Positions 52,592 through 62,477 of a stretch of DNA of 64,000 nucleotides are shown here, piece after piece. The notes beneath the pieces were generated by a model. It ran no database searches, was not told the origin of the DNA, and saw only the letters and a list, made by a program, of their open reading frames with translations. A program made the position numbers and the translations under genes. The DNA comes from Capnocytophaga sp. ARDL2. GTDB lineage: Bacteria > Bacteroidota > Bacteroidia > Flavobacteriales > Flavobacteriaceae. Where the stretch lies: contig NZ_CP168034.1 in assembly GCF_041530365.1 (NCBI RefSeq), positions 372,001 to 436,000 of the forward strand. Direction: 5' to 3'. Position 1 is the first letter of the stretch; every line of letters starts with the position of its first letter.

Positions 52592-52867
52592 CTACACCAC
52601 CTGCGAAATCACCACCAAAACAATCAATCCAGCAATAACTCCTCTGGCGATGTCCCATTTTTCTTTTTGGAGAAATAGATACACTAATGGAATGTTGAGC
52701 AAACTACCGATGGCTATGATTTTTCCGCCCAAATCACCTGTTAGAAGTTCGCTGAATCCCATTCCAAGGTGTCCGAGTACAAATTGTGTATATAAAAATG
52801 CTCCCAATGAGGTAGCGAAGAATGCACATAGCAATCCTATGGTTATCATTAGTATTCTGTTTGTCAT
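52592..52867 (-). CDS. Small three-helix membrane protein (91 aa)
   Basis: Hydrophobic helices lie at about residues 5-25, 46-65 and 73-90, with a Gly-rich loop between the first two (LGHLGMGFSELLTGDLGG). No family recognised. Its ATG overlaps the surE stop by 4 bp, so it is translationally coupled to surE. Confidence 0.65.
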   Translation of the reverse strand: MTNRILMITIGLLCAFFATSLGAFLYTQFVLGHLGMGFSELLTGDLGGKIIAIGSLLNIPLVYLFLQKEKWDIARGVIAGLIVLVVISQVV

Positions 52868-53634
52868 AAATTCCAGTTGTTTACGATGTTGATGGCGTTG
52901 TATGCGGTGAGGTCAAATTGTGTTGGAACGATGGAAACATAGCCTTTTTCCAATGCCCAAAGGTCGGTATCGGTACCTGTGTCGTGATTGTGAAATGTAC
53001 CTGTGAGCCAATAATAACGCTTGCCATGTGGATTGACGCGTTCGTCAAATTTTTCTACCCAAGTGGCATTTGCCTGACGGCAGATTTTTACTCCTTTGAT
53101 GATACCATCTGCTGGTTTAGGAAAATTTACATTGAGTGCCACTCCTTTGGGAAATTCGTTGTGCAAACTCTTTTCGATGATGTCTTTTACAAAGGGTTCG
53201 ATTACAGAAAAATTGGCATTCCAACTAAAATCGTCCAAGGAAAAACCAATGGCAGGTACGCCACTCATAGCGGCTTCGACTGCTGCGGACATCGTTCCTG
53301 AGTACAACACACTGGTTGCAGAATTGATACCGTGATTGATACCCGAAATACACAAATCAGGCACACGAGACAATACCTGATCCATTGCGATTTTTACACA
53401 ATCTACTGGCGTACCCGAGCAAGAATATTCGTGTTTGAGTTCTTTGTCGATGGTTACTTTTTCCAAAAACAAAGTACTGTTTACTGTGATGGCGTGTCCC
53501 ATACCACTTTGTGGACTATTGGGAGCAACCACCACCACATCGCCGATGGTTTTAGCGATATTGATGAGCGTACGGATACCAGGTGCGGTAATGCCGTCGT
53601 CGTTAGTTACTAAAATTAATGGTTTTTCAGGCAT
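52864..53634 (-). CDS. surE: 5'-nucleotidase SurE
   Basis: The 256-residue enzyme removes phosphate from nucleoside monophosphates. Metal-binding residues are in VTNDDGITAPG, VVAPNSPQSGMGHAIT and SGINHGINSATSVLYSGTM, all intact. Length is normal. Confidence 0.93.
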   Translation of the reverse strand: MPEKPLILVTNDDGITAPGIRTLINIAKTIGDVVVVAPNSPQSGMGHAITVNSTLFLEKVTIDKELKHEYSCSGTPVDCVKIAMDQVLSRVPDLCISGINHGINSATSVLYSGTMSAAVEAAMSGVPAIGFSLDDFSWNANFSVIEPFVKDIIEKSLHNEFPKGVALNVNFPKPADGIIKGVKICRQANATWVEKFDERVNPHGKRYYWLTGTFHNHDTGTDTDLWALEKGYVSIVPTQFDLTAYNAINIVNNWNL

Positions 53635-53650
53635 TTTTTTCTATTTTACC

Positions 53651-53701
53651 TACCCCCTTTATCTTCCCCTTCCTTTTAGGAAGGGGAAGATAAAGGGGGT
53701 A
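53651..53701. repeat. Perfect 23-bp palindrome (REP-like)
   Basis: TACCCCCTTTATCTTCCCC plus TTCC pairs perfectly with its complement across a 5-nt loop. A T run follows only on the plus strand, where no gene ends, so it is probably a dispersed palindromic repeat rather than a terminator for the minus-strand genes. A weaker relative (TTCTCTTCTTAAAAAGAAGG) is at about 53840-53865. Confidence 0.65.
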
Positions 53702-53889
53702 TTTTTCTGTTATATAAAACATTTTTTCAATAAATAAAATCAACATTTTCTTCATTAAAGAAACTATCATTTTTTGAAAAATTGTATTCAGTTTTCAACT
53801 ACCTCGCCTTTGTCACATACTCGTCTGTAAGTTTTCGGCGATTTCTCTTCTTAAAAAGAAGGGGAATATAAACACAAAGTTACACCCAA

Positions 53890-55842
53890 TTATTTTTTCT
53901 CCAAAATGATAGAGATTTTATTGAAATCGGCTGCGGCATTGATGGTTTTTTGAAATTGCGGATACATTGATGCTGGTATTTCTACAAAATCATACCACTC
54001 TTTGTTTTCTACAATTAGCTGATTACCTTTTAGTTGATAGTCCGAAGTAAAACCTCCGATGAGTTTTCCATCTTGCTTGATTTCAAAATTCATTTTGAAG
54101 GCTTCAGGATTTTTTACTGTATATTCCTCTGGCAATTTTATTGTAATCGTACGGTCGTATGCATGCGGATTTTCAAGTTCTACTGGCAATACGCGTTCTT
54201 TGTCTTCGTACAATTCGGCTTGGCGACCGATGACTTCACCTACTTTAAATACATAATTATTACCTGCTTTACTTACCAAATCTCCAACATTTGCTGTGAT
54301 ATTCAATGCAAATTGTTTTTTACCTACTGCTTCCAATCCTTCGTTTTCTGCCTCAAAATGTTCAACAGTGCTGTTGTGCGTATAATTTTTAGCAATCATT
54401 TCCAACCACTCGTTATAATCCGATGGGTCTAATAAATCTTTGTATGGCTGAAAATTGATGGCTTCGTGTCCGTTAAATTTTATTTTAGAAACCATTTTTG
54501 GTTGTGTAATATCTTCTGTAAAATCTACATCGATCGTCATAGTTTGCAACTGTTGATTTTTAGGAAATTCGATGGTTTTTACTTTCGCAATAGATGCCTT
54601 AATTCCTCCAAATTCTTTTGAAGAAATAAACAAACCGTGATTTCCTGCAAATTGATCATCAAACAACGGTGCTCTGTAAATAAAAGCTGCTGGTTCTATA
54701 TAAAAATCTTCGCTTGGGAAATAAAACAACAAATCTTGAAAATTCATTTCCGATTCAAAACTTGGGTCGAAAACTTTTTTAAATCGTTCGGTAGTCAATA
54801 CAATTTCGTGGTTGATATTGAAATGATTGAATATTTGTACATACAATTTTGCCAAGTGAAATAAATTGGCCTGTTTATTTTTCAATGCATCTTTTAGGTT
54901 TTCGTTGGCTCCAAAATATTTGTTGTATTGAATATTTTTTTTGATATAATTTTCAATAGCAAAAATGAGTTCTCTTTGATTGGTAGGCTGTTGCATTCCT
55001 TTCAAAAAGCGTTCTAATTCTTTTTTCTCATCTTTTGTCAAGGCTTTGTTATAACTATCAAATAGATTTTTACTAAAATCTTGATGATTGAAAAGATTTC
55101 TCACACCTGTTACTTTGTTTTCATTAAGCTTGTAGGCAAATCGTTGAATATGCTTTACAGGATTGCTGTATTTTTCATTGGTTGGAAAAGCTGGAATATG
55201 CCTACCTTCTACATACAGCGAATTTTTCTCAGGGTAACTATTTTCTTTGAATTCTGCCTCAGGAAATCCGTTGTACGAAGCCGAAGAAAATACCAAAATC
55301 GAAGGGAAAATTACCTCAACAGATGTTTTTAGTATAGGGAAATAAGATTGCATAGTGTAATCATTTCCCGTAACATCTGGAAAGCGTTTTATTTGATAAA
55401 TTCGCTCAATAATTGCCCCTTTTTCCAAACCATTTACAGCAAAATAATGATATTTTTGTTTGGTTTGTTCGTCTATTTCTTCTTTAATATCACTTTCTTT
55501 CAATTCGATAATTTTTCCGTTTTTTAGCAAAACTCTCATTTTGTTTACCAACAAATCATCGTCTAATTGAAAGGGTAGATAAACTTTATTGTTTCGTTCG
55601 ATAGCAACATCAGAGTTGATTAATTTTTTTTCGTGTACCAATAAGATTTCATAAAAATTGTTGGGTTCTGCCACAAATTCGTTTTTAATGTGTTTTTCCA
55701 ACATAATTTCTTCTTCATTGGCATATTTTTTATCTATTGCAACTACTTCATTTGAATAACTGTACGAAGCAAATTCCGTTTTTTGTGCTTGAACAAAAAG
55801 GGAAGAAATGAGTAAAAATAAACTGATTATTTGTTTTTTCAT
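53890..55842 (-). CDS. DUF3857 protein with a degenerate transglutaminase-like domain
   Basis: The 650-residue protein starts MKKQIISLFLLISSLFVQAQ, a signal peptide; the longer frame overlaps the upstream gene. The N-terminal DUF3857 part (about 40-260) leads to a transglutaminase-like segment. There the usual GDCKD with the catalytic Cys is replaced by KQANLFHLAKLY, so it should be catalytically dead. A C-terminal DUF2569-like beta region follows. It starts 5 bp after its paralogue at 55848 and presumably acts in the periplasm or at the surface. Exact role unknown. Confidence 0.8.
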   Translation of the reverse strand: MKKQIISLFLLISSLFVQAQKTEFASYSYSNEVVAIDKKYANEEEIMLEKHIKNEFVAEPNNFYEILLVHEKKLINSDVAIERNNKVYLPFQLDDDLLVNKMRVLLKNGKIIELKESDIKEEIDEQTKQKYHYFAVNGLEKGAIIERIYQIKRFPDVTGNDYTMQSYFPILKTSVEVIFPSILVFSSASYNGFPEAEFKENSYPEKNSLYVEGRHIPAFPTNEKYSNPVKHIQRFAYKLNENKVTGVRNLFNHQDFSKNLFDSYNKALTKDEKKELERFLKGMQQPTNQRELIFAIENYIKKNIQYNKYFGANENLKDALKNKQANLFHLAKLYVQIFNHFNINHEIVLTTERFKKVFDPSFESEMNFQDLLFYFPSEDFYIEPAAFIYRAPLFDDQFAGNHGLFISSKEFGGIKASIAKVKTIEFPKNQQLQTMTIDVDFTEDITQPKMVSKIKFNGHEAINFQPYKDLLDPSDYNEWLEMIAKNYTHNSTVEHFEAENEGLEAVGKKQFALNITANVGDLVSKAGNNYVFKVGEVIGRQAELYEDKERVLPVELENPHAYDRTITIKLPEEYTVKNPEAFKMNFEIKQDGKLIGGFTSDYQLKGNQLIVENKEWYDFVEIPASMYPQFQKTINAAADFNKISIILEKK

Positions 55843-55847
55843 GAGGA

Positions 55848-57791
55848 TTATTTTTTTGTAAATATAATGTTTTCCATATAACTTTCTTTTAATTGTTTGA
55901 TAGATTCGTTCCACAATTTGAATTGATGCGGATAAATCATCAATTGGCGTGTTTCTACGGTATATTGTAATTGCACTTTGTTGTCTATCACTTTGTAATC
56001 AAAGAAAAAGCGTATCAACTCGTTTTCTACCTGTTTTCTCTCTGGCAAATAACTCACTTTGTAACCTTTGGGTAGTTCTACATTTACTTCATACGAAAAG
56101 TTATGCAAATATTCGCTGTCGTATATTTGTTTACGTTTGGCTTCGATGAGGTCGTTTTGCAAAGGTTTGTCCAAAGTCATATTTAGGTAATATTCATCAC
56201 CTGATGCTACGATATAATTGTCTATTTCAAATTTGAAATCAATACTAAAAGGCTTGGTTGTATCGTCAAAATTTGATTCTTGAGCCTCGAGCAATTTAAA
56301 CTTGTTATTTCCCATTTCCAGCAAAGCAGATAGATAATCTCTTCGTCTTTTTTGTTTATCACTTAAGAGATTTCTCGTCAATGCTCCCATATATCCAAAA
56401 TATGAAATTTTGCTCTGTCCTTCGATTTTTTCTTGTTTTAATTCAAGGTTTGTAGTGCTGATTTGTCTATTGAAATACGGTTCTACCACAGACACAGTAC
56501 GCAACACAAAGTCTTTGCCCTGAGCAATCAAAGCCTCTTTTCCTTGAATAAATGACGAAGGCATACCAAAAGGTACGGTTTCGTCTGTGGCGTCTAAAAA
56601 CACCAAGTGTTTTTCTCCCAAATAGGTAGCAATCATGTGATTGTCCACAGCTGGTATAGATAATTCTCTATACGAATAAGGCAATTCTCGTGTGCCTATC
56701 CAAGTGAAATTTACATTGGGGATTTGTGCATATTTTGCCATTTCTACGATAAGCGAAGACATATCTTTACAATCTCCGTATTTTCGCTCAAAGACCAAGC
56801 CTGCCTCGCGAGGTATAAAACCTTCATAACCGCTTTCAAAAGCTACATATTTGATATTTTTCTGTACCCAGTGAAAGATGGCTTCCAACTTTTCTAACTC
56901 AGTTTGTTTGCCCTCAATTAGCGAAAGCGTTAAATCTTTGAGTTTACTGTGTTCTTTTTTGTTGATTTGCTCGATAAAGTTGAGGTAATAATTGTACAAT
57001 CTATCCACCGTACCCAATACCATCACATGTTCTTTTCCGTCTGTAAACTCCGAAATCCAAAAGTGAATGTGAGGCAAATCATACAGCCACCCCGGAGCAT
57101 TGGCTTCTTTTTTCACAGGCATACTTTCCTTGGCTTGAAATGTGAGCGTGTGTATGCCTTTTTTGGTTTCTTTGGTAGTTTCTATTTGAAAATTGTCGGT
57201 ATTAAACAGCTTATAATCAACTTTTATATCTTCTGGAAAGCTGATTTTTAGCGTACGACGATAATTGGCACTGTTGTTTGCAAACATAAATCGATGCAAC
57301 AAAAATGGGTCTTGATATTCCAACGAATATTTCAAATACTTTACACTTCCAGCTTTGAGATTGGCATAGTTAAACACTTTCAACTTTACATCGTTGTCAA
57401 AAATGTTTTCCATACTTGCTTTTTTGTCCGTAATTTGTGCAATGGCTGTTTTTTCAACTTTTTTGCCGTTTTTGTTGAGCGTATAAGCCTCGTAGTTTTT
57501 AATATTTACCAAATCGGAATGCACGATGCTTTCTACCGCTGTAAATCCACTGCCCTTGTCAGACAAAATCATAGTTTGTTCAACATTATCGGAAGTAACT
57601 TTTAGGCGTTTGTCTTTGGTCAGGCTGATGTGATAGTGGTCTTCGTACTGAGTAATCACCTCGGACTGACCTGGAAATTTTTCTTTGAAATATTCCAAAT
57701 CCTGAGCTTGAGCAGTGGAAATGATTGCCCAACTACTCAACCAAAAAGTTAGAATCGTAACGATGTTTTTTCTTGATTGTATTGTTTTCAT
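55848..57791 (-). CDS. DUF3857/transglutaminase-like secreted protein
   Basis: The 647-residue protein starts MKTIQSRKNIVTILTFWLSS and has a signal peptide cleaved near AQAQ. DUF3857 covers about 40-230. The transglutaminase core has FERKYGDCKDMSSLIVEM with the catalytic Cys, then NHMIATYLGEKHLVFLDATD with His and Asp. All three catalytic residues are present, unlike its neighbour. It overlaps the MORN-repeat gene by 59 bp. Confidence 0.85.
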   Translation of the reverse strand: MKTIQSRKNIVTILTFWLSSWAIISTAQAQDLEYFKEKFPGQSEVITQYEDHYHISLTKDKRLKVTSDNVEQTMILSDKGSGFTAVESIVHSDLVNIKNYEAYTLNKNGKKVEKTAIAQITDKKASMENIFDNDVKLKVFNYANLKAGSVKYLKYSLEYQDPFLLHRFMFANNSANYRRTLKISFPEDIKVDYKLFNTDNFQIETTKETKKGIHTLTFQAKESMPVKKEANAPGWLYDLPHIHFWISEFTDGKEHVMVLGTVDRLYNYYLNFIEQINKKEHSKLKDLTLSLIEGKQTELEKLEAIFHWVQKNIKYVAFESGYEGFIPREAGLVFERKYGDCKDMSSLIVEMAKYAQIPNVNFTWIGTRELPYSYRELSIPAVDNHMIATYLGEKHLVFLDATDETVPFGMPSSFIQGKEALIAQGKDFVLRTVSVVEPYFNRQISTTNLELKQEKIEGQSKISYFGYMGALTRNLLSDKQKRRRDYLSALLEMGNNKFKLLEAQESNFDDTTKPFSIDFKFEIDNYIVASGDEYYLNMTLDKPLQNDLIEAKRKQIYDSEYLHNFSYEVNVELPKGYKVSYLPERKQVENELIRFFFDYKVIDNKVQLQYTVETRQLMIYPHQFKLWNESIKQLKESYMENIIFTKK

Positions 57792-60700
57792 AAATGATAT
57801 AATCTCCATGTAGATAATTTTCTTTAGTATTGATTTCTAATATTTTATCACCATTTTCGGCTAAAAAAATTTCTTTACCTTCGGCATAGTTTTGCTTGTC
57901 GATTTCTCGCAATCTATATACCTTTCCATTAGGATAAAAATCCTCCGAAATACCAACCAATTTTCCTTTGTTGTATTGCTTTTTGATAGCGATTTTTGCA
58001 TTTTCATAATAAACTTCATATCGTCCATCTCTCAATCGATCGTTGAAATCTATGGTCAAGGCCGTACTACCATTGGCATATTTAGAAACCATTGACAGTT
58101 TTCCATCGGTAAAAGGTATTTTTTCTGTGAGTTGCTCGTCTTTATTCAAAATTTGATAAGCCACAGGCACATCATTTACATATTCGATAGTTGCAATGAC
58201 TTTTTCTTCTGGGTTGAAATACTGCTCAATCCCTGTTTTTTTCTCTTTGATTCTTTCTGTAACTCTTTGCAATTTACCATTGAAAAAATACAACTTTTCA
58301 GCACCTGTAAATTCGCCCCAAGTATAATTTTCGGTATAAAACAAATTGCCCATTTCGTCATAAATGCTATCTGTACCGTGCTTTTTGTCCAAATAATAAT
58401 CTGTTGAACGGGTCAATTTTCCATTGATAGAATATTGATTGTGTGTGCCATGAGTTTTTCCATTGTTGTAGGATAAATCGTGTATCAATTGTCCTTTGTT
58501 CCACCCTTTGTATGTACCGTGATATACACCATTTTTCAATTCAAATTCGGTACGAATCAAAGGTGAATAATCAAAGGTGAAAGTTCCTGTTTTGTTTGCA
58601 TAGACAAACGACGATGGTTTACTGTCTAAAAAATAAGTAGTTTCATGCAAATTGTTTTTTACATATACTTCTTTTTCGAGCAATTTTCCGTTGAAAGAAT
58701 AAGTGTTGAAAATTCCATCTGTTTGTCCATTTTGATAAAAACTTTCCATTTGCACATTTCCATCTTCCGTATATTGAATTTTTGGACCATGTTGATTATT
58801 TTCAGTAAAATAAGTAATAAATTTTAATTTATTGTTGTAAAAATCTTCGTATTTTCCGTGATAATTACCGTCTTTTATTTCTACTACATAATCCTTATCA
58901 CCATTATTTAAAAAACTTTCTTCTTTGATTTTGTTTCCCTCATTGTCAAAAGTAGATTGAGATTCTAATAAACCAAAATCATTGAAATATTGCCAAACGC
59001 CCACTGGATTTCCTTTGCGAGACTGACCTTTTACCACCACTTTTCCAAATTGATTATAACTTGTGAAAGTAGAGCTATCGGTATTTTTGGTTTTGTTGAA
59101 AATATATTCCGACTGATGATATTTTCCTTTTTTGAAATGATGCACCTGATACAATTCGCCTTTGTAATTGTAATATTCCGACTTCTCGAGTTCCTCTTTC
59201 GTGTTGAAATAATCTTTCTTAGTGAGCGTTCCGTTAAAATCAAAACTATCAATCGTGGTAATTTTTCCCTTTGAATAATAAGAGAATGTTTCCTTGTTTT
59301 TATTGGGATAATACGAAATGTGTTCAAGCATATTGCCTTTGTCATACAATCCCTTTTCCTTCAAAGTTCCATCGGGATAATAAGTCAAATAATCTCCATG
59401 AAGTTCTCCATCGAGATAATTTTTATCCTCAATCAATTGTTTCAATTCGTTATATTTCTTGTAGTTACCTGTATAATATCCCTTTGAATACTTACCCTTT
59501 ACCTCTACAGTACCATCGTGATGGTAGCAGGTAAACTCTCCCTCGTACTCATTGTTTTGAAACATTCCCTCACATTCCAATCCGCCCAAGGGATAATATC
59601 TTTTGTAATTGCCCGAAATCACATTGTTGGAAAAAGTGTATTGTACAAATAGGTTGTTGTTGCTAAAATTTTCGGTAGCCTCGCCTTCCAAAATACCGTT
59701 TTTCAATGTAACTGTAGATAAAACATTTCCTGCATTGCCAAAAAATGTCTTTTTACCGTTGATAGCATCGTCTTTGTAGTTTTGTTCAAACTTTTTAATG
59801 CCATTGCTGTCAATGAAAAATCCTATTCCATTGGCATTGCCGTCCTTATCAACAGGCACATAATATTTGTCATTATCTTCTTTAAAAACTCTATACTTTT
59901 CATTGTTGATTGTTACTTCTCGATACGAAGGTATTAATTCTCCTACCAAATAATTTTCGATGTAATTATTGATAACTTTTGCATTTTTAGACAATTCTTT
60001 TTCAAAAGCATCTCCAACGGGAATCAGCGAGGCATACAAGAAGTTTTGGGTTTGATTTTCTTGAGCAATTTTTTTGAAAAGCGATACAAATTTGTTTTCA
60101 AAATAACCGTTTTTGATATCGTGATTTGATAAATATTCGATGACAAATTGTATATTCCTCACAGCGAGGTCATCTACATTTATTTTTAGTTTGTAGTCTT
60201 TGTGATATTGAATTTGAGAAAGCAACAACTGCTCTAATTCCGAAAAATCATCTCCAGAAGCAGAATAGTTTAGTTTGCTTTTTCCACTGTAATTTTGATG
60301 ATATTTTTTGTTGAGCAACAACACTGCGTTTCTCGAAGCGTAATGAAAAGGAGCAATCATAATTTGCATCATCAATGCCAATGTACCCTCTACGATTTTT
60401 CCGTCGTTGAGTGCAATAACTCCCACATTGTGAAGAGCGGAAATATAAAAAGGGTCTGTATCCAACACCTTTTTATAATAGTCCAATGCTTTTTGTTTTT
60501 CTTCTTGTTTTGAATACACCACCGCCTTGTTGTAAAGCAATTCAGAGTTGTATGGATATTTTTTCAATCCTTCATCAAAGATTTTATGAGCCTCTGCCAG
60601 CTGGTCGTTGTAGCTCAACGAAATACCGTAAAGCCAATATACCGATGGTTCGGTGTCTTTGTATTTTTCAAAAAGTTGAGCTGCGAGTTGTACCCCTTCT

Positions 60701-60918
60701 TGGTATTTTTCGTTGTATAACAATGCATTGACCACCTGAGTCTGAGCTGAAAAATAGTGAGGGTCTAATGAATGTATTTTGTTGAAAACCGAGATAGATT
60801 CTTCGTATTTTTCATTGCTAATCAATTCTTTACCCTGTGATAACCATTGGTCTGAAGTATAATTTTGGGCAAATAATACCTGACTGAGTAGTAATAAAGA
60901 ATAAGTGTATTTTTTCAT
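57733..60918 (-). CDS. Giant TPR and MORN-repeat (YwqK-like) secreted protein
   Basis: The 1061-residue protein starts MKKYTYSLLLLSQVLFAQNY with a signal peptide. TPR repeats lie at about 25-210 (for example ALDYYKKVLDTDPFYISALH). From about residue 380 to the end there are more than 25 MORN_2/YwqK-type repeats of about 20-23 residues with a GxYxxYYxNGxL pattern, such as LHGDYLTYYPDGTLKEKG. The family label 'YwqK antitoxin' is only a domain name; no toxin is linked here. It probably forms an extended surface or periplasmic beta structure. It is the first gene of an operon with two DUF3857 proteins. Confidence 0.85.
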   Translation of the reverse strand: MKKYTYSLLLLSQVLFAQNYTSDQWLSQGKELISNEKYEESISVFNKIHSLDPHYFSAQTQVVNALLYNEKYQEGVQLAAQLFEKYKDTEPSVYWLYGISLSYNDQLAEAHKIFDEGLKKYPYNSELLYNKAVVYSKQEEKQKALDYYKKVLDTDPFYISALHNVGVIALNDGKIVEGTLALMMQIMIAPFHYASRNAVLLLNKKYHQNYSGKSKLNYSASGDDFSELEQLLLSQIQYHKDYKLKINVDDLAVRNIQFVIEYLSNHDIKNGYFENKFVSLFKKIAQENQTQNFLYASLIPVGDAFEKELSKNAKVINNYIENYLVGELIPSYREVTINNEKYRVFKEDNDKYYVPVDKDGNANGIGFFIDSNGIKKFEQNYKDDAINGKKTFFGNAGNVLSTVTLKNGILEGEATENFSNNNLFVQYTFSNNVISGNYKRYYPLGGLECEGMFQNNEYEGEFTCYHHDGTVEVKGKYSKGYYTGNYKKYNELKQLIEDKNYLDGELHGDYLTYYPDGTLKEKGLYDKGNMLEHISYYPNKNKETFSYYSKGKITTIDSFDFNGTLTKKDYFNTKEELEKSEYYNYKGELYQVHHFKKGKYHQSEYIFNKTKNTDSSTFTSYNQFGKVVVKGQSRKGNPVGVWQYFNDFGLLESQSTFDNEGNKIKEESFLNNGDKDYVVEIKDGNYHGKYEDFYNNKLKFITYFTENNQHGPKIQYTEDGNVQMESFYQNGQTDGIFNTYSFNGKLLEKEVYVKNNLHETTYFLDSKPSSFVYANKTGTFTFDYSPLIRTEFELKNGVYHGTYKGWNKGQLIHDLSYNNGKTHGTHNQYSINGKLTRSTDYYLDKKHGTDSIYDEMGNLFYTENYTWGEFTGAEKLYFFNGKLQRVTERIKEKKTGIEQYFNPEEKVIATIEYVNDVPVAYQILNKDEQLTEKIPFTDGKLSMVSKYANGSTALTIDFNDRLRDGRYEVYYENAKIAIKKQYNKGKLVGISEDFYPNGKVYRLREIDKQNYAEGKEIFLAENGDKILEINTKENYLHGDYIIYENNTIKKKHRYDSNFLVE

Positions 60919-60956
60919 ATTGCTGAATGTTTTTGGCATTATTATTTTTTTATTTA

Positions 60957-61121
60957 GTTTCTCGCAGATTTTTATATAATCCTCTTTTACGCTTATTTTC
61001 ATTTTAGCAGATGACGCAGATAATATTCGTTGCGTTGGTTATTTTTTTGATAAATCAAAAAAATATCTGCGATAATCAAATCATAACAAAGAAAATTAAA
61101 AAATCTATTTTCATCTGCGTA
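60957..61121 (-). repeat. Dispersed intergenic element, copy 2 (about 165 bp, inverted)
   Basis: This is the inverted counterpart of 49748-49913, with the same ends (GTTTCTCGCAGATTTT... and ...TCATCTGCGT) and the central TTTTTTTGATAAATCAAAAA. It lies in the 5' region of the MORN-repeat gene and could affect its transcription. Confidence 0.65.
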
Positions 61122-61301
61122 AAAAAAAAGAATGAATTGTTTCACAAATATAAACAGAATAGAAGCTAAGATAAAACGTTTTTTTTATTTTTTTTAACAA
61201 CGATTTGTGAGGAGTATGAATCTTTCAAATAAACCAAATTACAAATGTTATTTTCGCGGTGAAAAAGTTGTATTCTACCGCAGAATTTGCGGTGTATGTA
61301 A

Positions 61302-62425
61302 ATTCACAAACACTATAATTGGACAAATTTTGTTTGGAACAACGATAAAATTACTCCCATTTTAGCCAATGTACGCTTTTTGCAAGGGCGTTTACTTGGG
61401 AAATTGGAGCAGTTGGGATTTGACTTGATTGAAAAAGCCTCATTGGAATCACTGATTTTAGATGTGGTAGATACCTCAAGATAGAAGGGGAACTACTTAA
61501 TACTGAATTGGTTCGCTCCTATATTGCCAATAAAATGGGAATTGAAAATGCCGATTTTATAAAAGTTCCACGAAATATCGAAGGAATAGTAGATGTGATT
61601 CTTGATGCTACACAGAATTTTAACCAACCACTCACAGAAACTCGCCTTTTTGGTTGGCATCATTCCCTTTTTTAAAGTAAATTTAGCGGTTATACCCCAA
61701 TAAATGTTGCCCAATATCGTTTGGGAGGAATGAAAGTGGTTTCGGGAAATTTTGGTAGAGAAAAAGTGTATTTTGAAGCACCCAGAGCCGAAAGAGTTCC
61801 TGATGAAATGCAACATTTTTTGAATTGGCTCAATGAAAATCAACCTGTGGATTTGATAATCAAAGCGATGATTGCTCATCTTTGGTTCGTAACTATCCAC
61901 CCTTTTAACGATGGCAATGGACGAATAGCTCGTGCGATTTTGGATATGATTTTGGCTCAAAGCGACCAAAGTAAAATCCGTTTTTACAGTCTTTCTAATC
62001 AGATTTTCAAAGAACATAAATATTACAACAACATTATTGAAAAAACGCAAAAAGGCAATTCAGAAATTACGGCTTATTTAGAATGGTTTTTGGGCTGTTT
62101 TGAAATAGCTTTAATTTCCAGTGAGCAATTTTTGAAAGGTTCACTGGACAAATCTTTGTTTTGGAATACGAATCATCAGTCGCTCAACAAAAGGCAGATT
62201 TTTGTAATCAATTATTTATACGATAATTACGACAAAGAAGTGGGCTATTTACGTACCTCTTCGTATGCCAAATTGGCAAAAACTTCCACCGATACCGCCT
62301 TGAGAGATTTACAAGATTTGGTAGCCAAAGGCATCGCTAAAGAGGAGGATTCTGGCAAGAAAACCAATTATTTGTTGATAAGTCCAAAGGGATTGAGAAT
62401 TCCGAAAATAAATACTAACCAATAA
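61302..62425 (+). pseudogene. Broken Fic-family protein (DUF4172 type)
   Basis: The reading starts IHKHYNWTNFVWNNDKITPI and continues to VVDTSR with TAG at 61482. The same sequence then continues in another frame as EGELLNTELVRSYIANKMGI up to GWHHSLF and TAA near 61673. A third stretch, from 61721, gives AQYRLGGMKVVSGNFGREKV with the Fic motif HPFNDGNGRIARAI and a C-terminal winged-helix part to 62425. Fic proteins attach AMP to target proteins. The first lesion is a one-base deletion inside the expected TSEIEGE inhibitory motif. The catalytic part is intact. Confidence 0.8.
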
Positions 62426-62442
62426 ATTAACTTTACCGTAAT

Positions 62443-62472
62443 TTGTAAAAGCGTTAAATAATTTTATATTTG
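62443..62472 (+). promoter_or_regulatory. Promoter of the 62478 gene
   Basis: TTG (62443-62445), 19 bp, then TATATTTG (62465-62472), an exact phylum-type promoter. The ATG at 62478 is only 5 bp after the box, so the transcript may be leaderless or a later start may be used. Confidence 0.6.
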
Positions 62473-62477
62473 TAACC

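Noticed and set aside
57733..60918. YwqK-type antitoxin of a toxin-antitoxin system
   Set aside because: The name comes from the repeat domain only; the protein is secreted, has over 1000 residues and has no toxin partner nearby.
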